Below, piece after piece: positions 13,801-26,157 of a DNA stretch of 64,000 bases. Source of the DNA: Phoronis australis (Eukaryota; Phoronida; Phoronidae); contig NMRA01000296.1 in assembly GCA_002633005.1 (NCBI GenBank), positions 164,399-228,398 on the forward strand, in the 5' to 3' direction. Made by a program: the position numbers and the translations under genes. The notes below the pieces were generated by a model, which did not search any database, had not been told where the DNA came from, and saw only the letters and a list, made by a program, of their open reading frames with translations. Within the stretch, counting starts at the first letter, position 1. Every line of letters starts with the position of its first letter.

Positions 13801-16800
13801 CGTGAACAGTAAGTCATAGCCAGAAATGGGTTTCACATTGTTGACAGAGCTTGAAAAGGTCTACGCAAATACCAAATTTCAGGATGATCGGTCAACAGAC
13901 GCCAAAAAATAACGTACACAAACTCAATTAGAGAGCAGTCATAAGAAAATCTTGACTAACTCAAGAAGGTTAAGTATTCGAGAAATACAAATGACACCCT
14001 GTGAAATGATCAATCCACAGAAGGAAACAATCAGAAGAAATCAGAAAAAATCATACAGAATCAGCAAATTAAGGTATGGCTTTCCAAACCAAAACAGTGG
14101 AAAATTGCCGCCACAACGTCACCTTGGCTCTGACTTCAACCAAAAACAATAGGTTTCGAGCTACTCAGAAGACAAAATGTAGTGAGCAAATTCCATGTTA
14201 ATCAGATGCAAATTGCGACCTGTAGCACGCAAACTTTCAATTCACCAAGTAATAAAGAACCATTAAGTGAGAACTGATCTTTGAAAAGTCACTTGGTTAC
14301 GTTAAGATCTATTTTCATTTTTAGATTATTTAAACTCATCTCAGCATGGGGTCTCCAACAGACCTCCTAATCATTACAACTGAAACAGCCTACATTAGAC
14401 ATGAACTTGGATGTCAAATTGGGGGTGGGGGTTGCAAGTATTCCCAAGCAAGACTCCTACTATGGCTAAAGGTCATTTATCTGCTCTCTGGTGAGTATTC
14501 ACTATTAAGATATTGGATCCGGTTTTTAGTTGGGCTTATCTTTCCATGTATTTCAAAATCGTAGAAATTTGTAGGAATTTTTAGTTGGACTTATCTTTCC
14601 ATGTATTTCAAAATCCTAGAAATTCGCAGAATTTTTTAGTTGGGCTTATCTTTCCATGCATTTCAGAATCGTAGAAATTTGCAGGAATTTTTGGTTGGGC
14701 TTATCTTTCCATGTATTTCAAAATTGTAGAAATTTGCAGGAATTTTTAGTTCGGCTTATCTTTCCATGTATTTCAAAATCCTAGAAATTCGCAGAACTTT
14801 TTTGTTGGGCTTATCTGTCCATGTATTTCAAAATCGTAGAAATTTGCAGGAACTTTTAGATGTGCTCATCAGTTGTGACGATGCCTTCAAGATTCACATT
14901 ACAATTTGTGGCCCCCTGTGGACAGGTCATGAAAATGATGTTGCAAAACATCTGTGAGACTGGCAACATCTGTTCATTCATTGAATAAACAAGCAACTCA
15001 GCCAACCCAGCAATACTGCCATTAGAGAGCAATCTGTCTTGGAATTTAAATGAGTAAACAAAAGTCTTAACTCATGAATTTCACTCTCAATTTATGCTGT
15101 GAAACTAGATGGAACTTATAAGTTTAAAAGCTGCTTTCGGAATAGGGTTAGTCCCTTGACTAGTTCCCAGTAGGAACATATTTTAGATCAGTGTGATAAT
15201 AAACCCACCGTACCAAATTGTTGCATTCCTCACTAGACTAACATTACATTGGCTCACCAAGTTTATAGCTTCATCATACCAATCACGAGATAAATGCTGT
15301 ACCGCAACACAGATTCGACAACCAATTGCCAAAGTTGGTCCGATTACGTGAGAGCAATGAAAAAGGTTTGGACTATTTTGCTCGTCAATCCTAAATTATC
15401 TCCCCACTTCGTGTGAGTGTGGAGCTCTTCTGCCATTTCAAGCAATGTCCATGTTTTTGCTATTTCTGTTTACTCACTGTTCAGTATACATGTCTCAAAA
15501 TAAAAAGCAGCAACTGGTTGTGGTATCCATATTGCAGAACAGCGTAGCAACATCTTGTGTTTACAACAGTGAAGCCTTGACGAAGGTATGTTTAAGTCAA
15601 GTCAAGTGAGAAAGGTGACAATTTGGTAGGTGGGTTATCATGCTTTTCTAAAACATGTCCCGACCACGAACTAGCCCAGACTAACTCTATAATATGAAAG
15701 CAGAGCTCTTTAGAATCTCAACAAATTTGTGTCCCAATGAAACAATTTTCTAGGTGAAATTTCCCTGAACAAATACTGGAATTATATCAGGCAATTTTCG
15801 CATGGGAACGGCGCTTAAGTGTGGTGAGACCACAGGACATGCTATCTGCCTGTAATGCGCAGAGTATATGGGATAGGAGCCTGGCCAAAACATCCTGCAA
15901 TTCATACTACCAGACATAAGTGGCAACTGATCACATGGGATCAGGTATTAGAGGACTTTAAAGCCAGGACAAGAAGGCAATTTTGCTTGTGTTAAAAATA
16001 CATCATGTCTTATCAGGTACACTGCAAAAGGGCCTTTTGTCAAAGTCAGTCCCGGCACCACCAGGTGGTGACGAGAGTCACCAGTCCCATATGTTCAGCC
16101 CCTGTTGGTTCCTGGAAGTATCACATACTCAAACGCATACTAGGCTACAAGGGGAGATAATACATCGGAAACTGAAACACTTGAAACAGAAGTATTATTG
16201 CTTGGGAATAAACTAAATCTGGCTATGGAGACAAAAGTAATACCAGCAAGCAGGAAAATGTAAATCATCATTGGCTGCAGGAAAGAATTCATAATCAAGA
16301 GATTAATCATGTTTAACTGGATCTAATTAGTTCATAACATTGATGTGACCTTTGAGGACTTCCCAGCCATGAATTCAAGAGAAACACAAAATTCAAATAA
16401 TGTATTGCCACCTCAACAGAATTAAGGCTTAGTGCACCGCTCATAATACCAGCACGAAGCAAAATATACGGTACCCTTATTTACCCAAGAATCAGATCAT
16501 AAGCAAATTCCATTCAACTGCAAATACAGTCAAATACATGCCAAATTTCACAATCATCCTTAGAGTGCTTTGGGTGTTGGAGGAGCGGACGTCAAAAAAC
16601 GACTTGAAAATAGTAAAAATGGCCACTAGATGGCGCAAAATCCATCGAAGCAATCCGAAAACGAGAGGATAGAGTCAACTCATTAATAGATGCCTAATAT
16701 GTACAAAATTTCATGAAAATCGGTTGAAGACCTTTGAAGCTACAGTGGCAAACGTAAAAAACTAAAATTGCCACTAGTGGGCACAGCGGTAATCGGGTCG

Positions 16801-17631
16801 CTCCGAAACTCGCCTCCCTCAGTCGTAGACCCCATAGGAACACACCTGCTAAATTTCAATACGATCCTGCAAGGGGTTTAGGAGATACAGCCGCGGACGC
16901 CGGACGCCCAGACAGAGATGACGGCAATATGCAACCACATATATATGTGGGCGCATAATAACACATATCATTCAAAGCAAAACTAAGAAAAAATCAAGCA
17001 TTTGTAGTGACTGCAACTTTTCTTTTCAAGAAATAATATTAACAAAACTTTTCAATGAGATATGTCTTCAGGGAATAATAACTTCATTTTCGTTCCAGCT
17101 GCTTCACTCAGAACCTAGAAGTTTGACAATACTTAATCAGTTGCGTTTCTCTCTAGAAACGGGAGACCCAAACCATTGTCTGAGAGCACAAGACTTTAAT
17201 GCAATACTAACCTGAAGGCGAGGTGTTGGATTGATTGTGATGTTTGGCTCCATTGATTTATTCGCTGGTTGGTTTGTGGGAGTGTGCCTAGCCCAAGGAC
17301 CATTGGATTTGCTCTGAGAGTTTGACGAATGCGTAGAATAATCCGTCGTGTGACCGCCGTATGCGGTATTTCCTGGAAAACTGGGCGACACATTGTCACG
17401 GGGGGAACCTGCACCACTACTGATATAGGGTGGGCTATATCCACCAGAAGTGATGCCACTTCCGCTGCCACCAGGGGGCTCTGATGGTGTGTTCTTGATG
17501 TAACTTGGTGGATATTGTAGGGGTTTCATCTCACCAACAGCAGGTGGTGAAGGTGACTGTGTCACATGACATGGGAATGCCGGCTGGTCCCCAGTAGGCG
17601 ATGGTATATTGACCAACGGTAGACGACTCAT
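7826..17631 (-). CDS. PLAC8-family cysteine-rich protein with long Pro/Ser-rich N-terminus
   Basis: Four coding exons on the minus strand: 17631-17212, 10835-10700, 8674-8535 and 7951-7826, all with GT-AG boundaries and phases 0, 1 and 0. They give 822 nt and 273 residues. The ATG at 17629-17631 is the first after an in-frame TGA in the same exon. Residues 1-140 (exon 1) are low-complexity Pro/Ser/Gly/Asn, with a PPSY motif at 41-44 (PPxY type, a possible WW-domain ligand). The PLAC8 domain spans about 172-256, from DWNSALCQCCDGTNTCFGIC through CCLPCFVCWL, MALRMKARY and WCCPCVLCQLKRE. Vertebrate PLAC8 proteins are about 115 residues, so the N-terminus is a large extension. Known family members are small Cys-rich, often membrane-associated proteins with varied roles; the specific function here is unknown. 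Confidence 0.93.
8283..8580. repeat. Degenerate duplication around the PLAC8-family exon 3 donor
   Basis: CACAGCTACTACAG followed by GTGAAG and AGAGTAATCAGTGA occurs near 8312 and again near 8458. The word GATATTACCTTNATGTT occurs near 8415 and 8525. The second of these is the exon 3 donor of the PLAC8-family gene (AAG/GTAATATC on the minus strand), so a donor-like copy lies about 110 bp into the intron. Confidence 0.55.
8675..10699 (-). other. PLAC8-family intron 2, nothing recognised
   Basis: AT-rich intron with canonical ends. No conserved open frame, RNA gene or clear repeat was seen. Short frames near 9.0 and 9.6-9.9 kb have no recognisable protein features. Confidence 0.6.
11438..11531 (+). 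mobile_element. SINE 3' fragment (same family as 40135 and 45041)
   Basis: It reads AGTGCAATGGGCCCAACC, then CTGCGCACATCTG and CAGACCACCTG, and ends in a T run of about 12 bases. These words match the 3' halves of the two fuller SINE copies in CFAP65 introns in order and spacing. The tRNA-like head is missing or unrecognisable. It lies in intron 1 of the PLAC8-family gene. Confidence 0.6.
14522..14858. repeat. 55-bp minisatellite, about 6 copies
   Basis: The word CTTATCTTTCCATG recurs at exact 55-base steps (14535, 14590, 14645, 14700, 14755, and 14810 with one change). Two unit types alternate. Units 2 and 5 have CCTAGAAATTCGCAGAA, and units 1, 3, 4 and 6 have a GTAGAAATTTG(C/T)AGGAA form. 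This suggests a three-unit (165-bp) higher-order repeat. It lies in intron 1 of the PLAC8-family gene. Confidence 0.9.
16541..16935. repeat. Dispersed repeat with internal ~155-bp degenerate units
   Basis: An AAATTTCA box starts three units (about 16543, 16706 and 16851). Two units share a later GCCACTAGNNGGC box (16622 and 16770), and each has GGACG or AACG near the middle. The last unit ends in a GCCGCGGACGCCGGACGCCC stretch that is GC-rich against the surroundings. Related AAATTTCAGGATGATCGG wording is present near 13876. No coding frame was seen. It looks like an old, dispersed non-coding repeat. Confidence 0.55.
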
Positions 17632-17676
17632 TTCAGCCACAAATGGCCCTCACAGGAGGCTCTCAATCAAGTCATT
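17632..17676 (-). other. 5'UTR part of the PLAC8-family exon, with upstream acceptor
   Basis: On the minus strand, TTTTGTTACAG ends at 17677 and the exon continues 45 bases to the ATG. An in-frame TGA lies 9 bases before the alternative GTG codon. This implies at least one further non-coding exon between 17.7 kb and the CFAP65 promoter, which could not be placed. Confidence 0.65.
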
Positions 17677-20600
17677 CTGTAACAAAATTCAATACAAAAT
17701 ATCAATGTGAACCCAATCTAGATGAAAGTTAAGAATTAGACTCAGTTGGTTTTCTAACATAATGTATTATGTTGCAACAAGACTGATAAGGTAATACAAC
17801 TTTGCATTAATGGTTCATGAAAGTTTAATTCAGCTGTTTGAATATTAACAAGATACAAACACATTACTTCTGGTGAACCTAGCAATAGGATGTTTCTGGA
17901 TAGAAATAACCTTTGTCCAGGAGGTTCGAAAAAGCACCGTTAAGTTGGCCTCGTCTTAGTAAAGTTGGGCTGATTCTAGGAACCATGTCGGAAAATATCG
18001 CATCCACGGATACTTCTCAAATTATCCCTGTACCATCAGACAATATTTTGAAAAACTGCATTCACAATAGCATTACAAGACTTTGAGAAAAGAACACAAA
18101 TGGTAATTTTGGCAATTGCTTTGTGCGAACATGGTGAGACTTTGCTGTAATGCAGTTGAGCAAACTTCAAGTAAAAAGCACTAAAATGGTGTGAAAATGA
18201 GACAGGAAAACTGCTTGACAGAAGTGGGCAATTACCATGAGATTCAAGTGTCCTGCGTAATATGGGATCACTCTGTTTAAAAGTGGTTATACCCCTGGGT
18301 AAGTTGCCTCAACTTGTACAACTTTATAGTGCAAACGAAGCGAAGTTTGATCATGTCCAGTGGTAAAATTAGAGGTAAGTAGGTGCCGAAAGCCCACCGT
18401 ATCACCTTGAGCACTGAACGTAACTTACGGTGCGTAAGCTCTACGTTCAAATGCCAAAAGCTGGTTGGCTGCACCTACGTGCGCCTACACCCCACTACAG
18501 CACTGATCATGCCTCCACTCTTCTCGCAGTCAAGTGTCAGATTTGCCCTAATTCAGCAAAAACCACTAAACCGTGCGATATTAATAGTAAATTGAATGAC
18601 CACTATGCAAATTTACACAAACTGACATTAGTTAACTAAGTCATATGGGGTACGAGGAACAAAATGTCAACAGTAAAGGGTCCAGTTGTTTTAATATTGC
18701 AACATGGTGATTAATGATTAAGCACTTGAGGCCTGACAGTTTAATCAACATAGTACTTTTAAAGGCAGCCTCTAGCAGGTTTCATTGACAACAGTCTTAA
18801 TCATGTAATCAAGACATGTCTAGAGTCAGCCTAGATTAATGACAAAAAGATAAGGTAAAGCACATTGAACAAGTGCAGGCTGTATAGCCATGTTGAATAG
18901 GGACTCTTTCTTGTGGGGAATTCTCAGATGATTGTATAAAAAAACAATGTTAAATCAATGGAACTGCTGTAAGTTGTCACAAAGTAGCACAGTTGACAGC
19001 AGTGTGCTGTTAAAACGGTCACTTCAAATGCCGCTTTGCTAGTGGTAAAAATACTCCAAAACTACTGGCGATTTCGCTAGCACTTATGTAGCCAGACCGC
19101 TTACTTCAAAGGACACATGCATTACACAGAATAAGAAGAGGTTTTTGTTTCTAAGTCCCCTCGACACACAGCCTACCCTGAAACAATCTGCACTAGTGCA
19201 ACGTACCCCACTTTTAAGTAGAATGTCTACACAGTCACATATCTGACAACTATGGTAACGTGGAAGGTGGCGCTCTGTGTGTAATAATGAACACCTACTG
19301 TGAATGCAGCACATAAAAATGTCTGTATGTAACCACAGCTGACAATTACTTCTGCCTTGCCACCTTGTCCCAGGTTTGCAGCCACACAGGAATTTGAACT
19401 GGTGCAAGTTACCCTAGAACAAGTTACACTACCTCAAAATGGTGGAGAAAGTTGTCACAAGTAAGTTGCACTCACACAGCCTCCAAACCTAGCGAAAATT
19501 TGTTCCATGAGTAATTTGTTCTAGGGTGTCTGTGTGTGGAGGGCACTTTATAGCATTTATCAATTCATGCAGTAACTGAAAGTGTTCTGACATCAATTTT
19601 TGCTTTAAAAGACACTTGGATGGCGTTGAAGCAAACTAACTGCCAGCGAAAATGACTGCTTTACCTCTGATTAAAACATAAGGGTTTCTGTCATGGAAAA
19701 ACAGCTACAGTTTTCAGCACTCACTCTACACCTAGCACTTGAATCCTGGACTCACCTGAAAGAGTCAGGTGTCAAAACGTCTGCAATCTTCTAATTTGAC
19801 TTAAATCACGGATAAACTAAAAGCTGATTGATCAGCATACAAGATATTAGATTTCAAATGTAGGCAATTACAGAGAAAATGTTGGAAAGTGCTAAAATGT
19901 CAAAAGCACTGTTTAGTGGTCAATTGTGACACAGTGCAAAAACTGACTTTGGTGCAAAATGATCCATGTTAAGTGACCGTTTACACACACAACTCAGAAG
20001 TGGTGGCAAGGCGGATGCTGTATGACAAGGTGGAGTGAACATGCTCAGGTTTACAAACTGCGGTAGTTATAGTTTATGTTGAGAAAGAGAAAATGATGCT
20101 TTTTTGCAAATTTCGAGGTCGAAAAATGTGTAAATCAAGTAAAAGGTGACTGCACCCGTCTTAACCCAGTTTTGCTTTCAGATGAAAAGTTGACATGGAA
20201 CAAAATAATCAGGCGCAAGTTGTTCTACCTCAAAAGCAGGCAACAAAATTGACCATTTATACACATAGTTTCATTGTCGTGGCAACTCGCTCCATGTCAG
20301 CTGCCTGCTCTGTGGCAACTCTTGTAGAAGTGTAAACGTCACTAAAGATCATGAGAAACCTGAACTCTCAACCTATGTTAACTAAAAATTGAGATACGTC
20401 AACAAAATGTTCAATACACGGTCTGTAAGTTGTAACTTATAACACAACGCAAGAAATATTGCACAAGGCTTTAATACAAGAAACGCAAGCTCAACAAAAC
20501 CAAAGTTGCTTTTCATCTTTTCTCATTTTGAGACCTGCAATCTAAAAAAGCCCACCTACATTAATTTCAGTCAAGGTCTTGTGTTTTTATTTAGAAAAAC

Positions 20601-23600
20601 TGCACAAAGGCAGGTAAGCAAGAATAAACAAGGTTTGAAATGCCACGATTTGCCAAGCAATTAGTGAAAAAGAAATTCTGTGTCATTTTAGCTCGTCTCG
20701 GGGAAAATTTTTCATTTTGAGAAGGAGAATTCTAAGAAATACCGCACTACCAACTCCATGTTCAACAACACAGACCAGAACCAGAGTAAAGCATGTTTCT
20801 TCGGGTAAACACGGAACTGGCATCTCCACTGAATAATACCAAACTGGTATTCAAAATACTGGTCCCTCACTATTGCCCTTTTTGGCCTATATGAAATTTC
20901 CACATATAAAGGAATTTAACTTCAGTCCAGAGTAGATTTGTAGCAAACGCTGTACCTTTCAGAAAATAAAATACAAAGTCACGTGATAAATAACAATGGT
21001 AGACCCGTAAGATTTATTTTTAAAAATCCAGGCTTTTCTTTCCTTAAGATACACTCACCCTATAAAGTTGCTCGTGTAGAATTTTGATAATGGTTATTAC
21101 TGATTTCGAAACTGAACAGAAAAATTTGTACACTGCAACTAACAAGCACGCCGGACTGTTGATGAGCATCGTCTTAAAAATAGTTCCTATCATTTAATAG
21201 TGCTTTACCATCTAATTCTAAAAGCACTACTGTAACATTACCTAGAGCCCAGACAGAGCTTAGCTTTAATAGAGATGTTGCCTTAATGCATTGCCAGCTA
21301 AACAGATACTTGTCTGGATATAGTTCATTGTAACCATGGAAACACAAACACTGGTCTACCTCATATGACTATGAGCATGACATGTTGATGAAATAACCAC
21401 CATGGTTTGGGTTGGTTTTAAATCACAAAAACAGAACAGTCAATCTATTGTAAGTTCTTTTCGTGAAAAAAATATTAAATTTGGCAAAACCACAAAAATT
21501 AACTACATAAGCAATGATAAAGTAACAAATTTGATATGTATGGAAATCAGTTACATTTTCTTTAATTAAATTTTAAAATTATTTTAAAATGTCACTAATG
21601 ATCTTTCTAAAAACCATGCTAGTAACAGTGCAAAATATTCCTACTGACTTAATACAAAGTTAAAAAAGTTTAAATTTCTTCATTAATTTATTAACTTCAG
21701 TAATTTTAATTAAACCTCGTTTTAAGAATGTACTTAAACACAAGAACACTATATGGCAGGATGTTGGACATATACACACTCACACTAGGAGATTTGACAC
21801 CAACCTTGTCAATGACTACAGGAGTAAGGAGTTACAACCAATTTCATCTTTTAATTATAGCAATGTTTCATCTGACAGCATATTACGTAATATCTGTAAC
21901 ATGCCACACTTTGACAGCAAGCCCCTGTCCACTTCAATCAGTGTTGGCCAAAGGTAATGAGAGCTCCTCAATGAATGAACTGTGCTTTTGGCCATTTGGT
22001 TTTGATATTAGCAGTCAGACCAACTGAGGTTGTAACTGACACCACATTGTCAAAGGCAGAAGTCGACACCATCCAGAGTCTGGGTGCATAGTCCTCATGG
22101 CAACAGACAAATTACTGTGCACAGGAAAAATCCTTAGATTTAGGTTACGCTATTACAGAAAAGCGGAAAAGTCATTCTGCCCCAATTTTGTAACAAAATT
22201 GCATTGTTGTCGACATGGTTTGTACGCATATTGAAGAATTTTAATTGAGGATAACCAATTTTAATTAACTTCATAGGAAACCTTTCTCTACCTGTTTCAT
22301 AATGCAATGGCATGGCTACGCTTTTAATGGACACATTATAACCTTCTTATGCAGAGACATGTTCGGAGCAGAACCCATCGTAAGTTTGACCTAGTTTTTG
22401 CAAGGTTAGGCTTGTGTCTCGCCTACGAGAGGAAGTGGCCAAATAACAAAAAAATACCAAGCACCTCTGACAATTTCAATTTTCATGTCAGCTTTGTAAG
22501 TTGCCAAGCAGAAGCAAATTTATTGACTTAAGAACAACTAATAGTAATTTAAATAACAAATGGCGAACTAATTTTGACATGATTAACACAACAGCATTTT
22601 ACCACTGTGGTGTAAGTGGGTAACCAAAAAGGGCGCTCCAGTATTTCAAGAACTGCCAATATTTTGTTTCATCTTATGCAAATTTTAAAGTGTAAATTTT
22701 GGATGTCATGTGAGTTGGTACACAATGCTAAGCTAAAATTAGTTTGGTCAAGCTGAAATCATACGACCATTCAAGGGAAGTTTATAATTTGGCAAAAAAT
22801 TCAAAAGTAAGCTTTTAAACAGGACACTATTTTTCCATGAAAATGTTAATGTTCTAAAGACAACTTCATCACGCCATTAACACTGTAAAATACAAGACAC
22901 GAGTGAACTACAGTAGAAATACCTACAGCACACATTTTTAACCCTTATTAGATGGTTAAAATATTCATAACTAAGCCATCAGTATCTACAGGTTACTGTT
23001 AACGAAATACGGAGGCAAAAAATTCATAAAAAACCACACTGGTCACAAACTGAAGCCGAGTGATATTCCGCCATTTTAGATTTGACGTTAAGTTGGAAGT
23101 GAGATTCATTTAGGAACGATTGAATAACAAGGCCGTCTATTCGACTGGGCCAAGAGTGTTCTACAAGGAGTAATTAACTAGATGGTAAGCATTGTGAGCA
23201 TAACAATGAACATGCAAAATCAGAATAATTAAGTAAAATTGCTATGCAGTAAGAAAATTCCAACAACTTGTGAAAATATTGTAAATATATTTAGACTGGG
23301 AACCACTGGTTTCCAGCGACTTTGTTAGTTGACCAACGACCAACTATGAGCGACGGCTTATTTCTTACAGAATACCAACAGGTGGCGAAATAACTTCAGA
23401 AAGAAAACTTGGTATTTTGCCAAATAGTGTTAATGAGTTCAAAGTAAAAGGAAGAATTTTCATTCAGTCTGAAGCATTCATAGAACCTACTACCATAGTC
23501 CGGCCACCGGTCTGGCCGAGGTCATCAGCGCTCTGCGGCGCAGGATAAACACATTAATTAGCCTTGAATAGATGAAATTCATGTGACCAAGAGATTAAAA

Positions 23601-24982
23601 AAATTACTGCATCATGCTCCTAACACTACAATATTTTCTCATCGCCGACATCCACCTCATAGACTACACTTCCTACTTAGAGTTTTAAATTGCAAAATTT
23701 TTAAATTTAGACAATGGTAGTGAAGATTGTATTTTTTTCAAGCTATAAAATATGTTTTGTCAAATAATTAAAAACAAAAGCCAATTAAGCAAGTGATTAT
23801 TTTCCAAGCGAAGTGACACATGGCAACTGCTGCTGGGGTAACTCAGCAAAAAATCAAGCACAGGTTCGCATTATTGCAATTCAGGTGAGGATCGCACGGT
23901 TTTGAGAAAAAAAGTTTTTGTTTATTGAAACATCACCGCGTGTAGATGTTTTTCTTTCCACTTTACAATTTTAATGGCCAGTGAAACTGGTGCTGCCAAG
24001 TTACGAAATGCACTGTCGGTTGTCACACGGCAATTGCTAGTACTTAGCATCAGTTTCACCATATGGCAATAAAGAAAAGTCATTTACTCATCTAGAAAGG
24101 TTTTTCCTCTAGACCCAATTTATTACCAGAACAAGTGAAATTCTTTTAAACATTTCAATAGCTATATTTCACACTAAACACAATATACTTCTTTGTTTTA
24201 GCCACAATAAGCAGTCTCAGGGGTGTTATCAATAACTGGAATGCTGAATCTAAATGGTAAAGCAATAAGAATGAAAGCAGCAAGGTCTAAACTCCACTGC
24301 CCCACGAAACCATCAAAGGATTGCTAGATTTACACAACAGATACCCGAGATCATTCTCTCCATTCATCTTGTAAGCCAAAGCTACTTCGTTTATCTCACT
24401 AAAATCCGACCAGATTATCTCTACACGAGGTATTTTGAGATAAAAAACATCATCTTCAGCAGTTCTAGGCAAGGCCACTGGTGAACAAGATAACCTCGCC
24501 ACCTGGTGATTGCATCACCCCCTAAAGCAGACTAGATTCTTTCTAGCATGAAGGTTTTCTCCCAACATCATCAAAAATGTCAAAGGCATTACCATATGAA
24601 GCTGCCGTGGCCTCATCAGTCATTACATTCATAAAATCCATTGTGTGTTATGGCTGCAAATAACAGCCCAACCATCACATCACAGAACATGTTGCAGGAA
24701 TATTTCTAGGTTCCGTCTGCAAATTTCAGTTTTACTTAGATCATGCTTATCTGTCAACATTTAATAACTTAATTTTGTGCAGTAAAACTATCAAAACAAT
24801 CAACTTTAGGCAAAAAAATGAGTGCAAAAATTGACAACTCTTACATGAGCAACCTTCATTCTGAAGCCATTTGCTTACTTGTAAGTGTTATTCCAAATGC
24901 TCTCCCTACAGCATTGAAATTTGAACATTGATTTGCAGCAAACGTAACCTCACCAACTTTCAACATCTTACATTAAACTCAG
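17677..24982. other. Long gene-poor stretch upstream of the PLAC8-family CDS
   Basis: No coding exon could be supported on either strand. It probably contains the PLAC8 gene's 5' intron and non-coding first exon plus intergenic DNA. A locally GC-richer patch at 23500-23550 could be a promoter or first exon, but nothing decisive was seen. Confidence 0.5.
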
Positions 24983-25174
24983 TTTTAACACTAGGCAATG
25001 ACCATCGCCTCTGTTGGCCCGACCAGAGGCGATGCAGCTCCTATAGGAACTCCATACGCTCCATACATGCGAGGCATAATTTGCCGAAAAGCTTCCGGAG
25101 TACGGAGCGCCTACAGGAGCTGCATCGCCTCTGGTCGGGCCAACAGAGGCGATGGTCATTGCCTATTTTAACAC
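24983..25174. mobile_element. 174-bp MITE (24992-25165) with 9-bp target duplication
   Basis: The element begins TAGGCAATGACC and ends with its exact complement. The first 51 bases are a perfect inverted copy of the last 51, and similarity continues imperfectly inward. It is flanked on both sides by the direct repeat TTTTAACAC (24983-24991 and 25166-25174). A 9-bp duplication with long TIRs is typical of Mutator-like (MULE) non-autonomous elements. Each arm contains its own palindrome: CATCGCCTCTG, a 10-base loop, then CAGAGGCGATG. There is no coding capacity; frames across it are read-throughs of the palindrome. Confidence 0.9.
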
Positions 25175-26157
25175 CTAATGTCCTAACACTAGACCTGTTC
25201 CTGAATCCCATTTTCTTGACCCAGGTCATCCGTCATACTCCGAGACACAAGTCACAGTGACACAGGTGCCCGTTATATGAACGCAATTAATGCACTAGCA
25301 ATAACACAAGATCAGGCAAGTCTTAGTCTTCGCGACATACTATCAACCTGCAGTTGGCTATTGGCTGAACGGATTAGAGGTAAGTCTTGGTTACTTTCAG
25401 CAAACTGCAAAGTTTTCTACATTGATTTAGTTTGACTGTGCCCTGGGGCAAACAGATAGACTGGTGACAAAAATTATCATTACTTACAGCACAATTTGGG
25501 AGAAGACAGAAACAACAGTAACTTGTAGACCGCAGTGCAAACTGCATTAAAATTAAAAACAATTAAGTCATCCGCACCCCAAGAGTACTCGGTTCGAATA
25601 CCTCACTTCGCTTGTTTACCCACGGATGTACCAACGAAATAGCTACTTTGTTTATCTATCTTCTCAATCAACGTGACCTTCCGTAAATTTCCGTGTTTTT
25701 TTAATGTCTGACCAAAAAACGTTTAACCAATTTGTATTTAAGTGTTAAACTTAAAAATGGCAGTAAAAATTGTATCTTTTTATTTAATGAAAAGAGAAAA
25801 GTAAAAAGTAAATGCATGACGGAAAATCTCATAGCAACAGCGCCATTTTTGTTTCAAAATGGCTGCCCTTATGATCTTGAAAGTTTTCTGATATTGTTTA
25901 GTCTTTTTAGCTCTCAAATAGACAACTCATAGCTGTGAAAAGTGATATTTGTTATGTGCAATAGCTAGATTTGCAGAAAGGTACGTTTTAAGCGTTGCTT
26001 GAAGAGATTATGCGTAATTTAAGTTGGTTGAACCAATCATTTTTCTACATCTGCGTATTTGTGTCCCTGATGACAAAAATTATCAAAATAAGCTCATCTA
26101 ACGTAGCTATCCTACTTGTGGTACTTACGTAAAGTTACTTTATTACAGACAGTGACA
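25175..26157 (+). promoter_or_regulatory. Probable CFAP65 5' region/promoter
   Basis: This stretch lies between the MITE and the CFAP65 start. It contains GCCATTTT (25842-25849) facing AAAATGGC (25856-25863), an inverted pair resembling YY1 sites, and ATAGCAAC (25831-25838), which fits one half of an RFX X-box. Ciliary genes are commonly RFX targets, but no full X-box was found. An acceptor-like TTTATTACAG ends at 26148, so a 5' non-coding or short coding exon may lie here. Confidence 0.35.

Noticed and set aside
14346-14957. Two plus-strand frames over the 55-bp minisatellite
   Set aside because: They read through the tandem repeat with shifting frame. No protein meaning.
21728-22027. 99-residue hydrophobic plus-strand frame
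   Set aside because: AT-rich region, no recognised family, no partner exons, and no splice or promoter signals that decide for it.
24928-25260. Overlapping frames of 62-110 residues on both strands with shared peptides
   Set aside because: The shared peptides arise because the 174-bp MITE is a palindrome.
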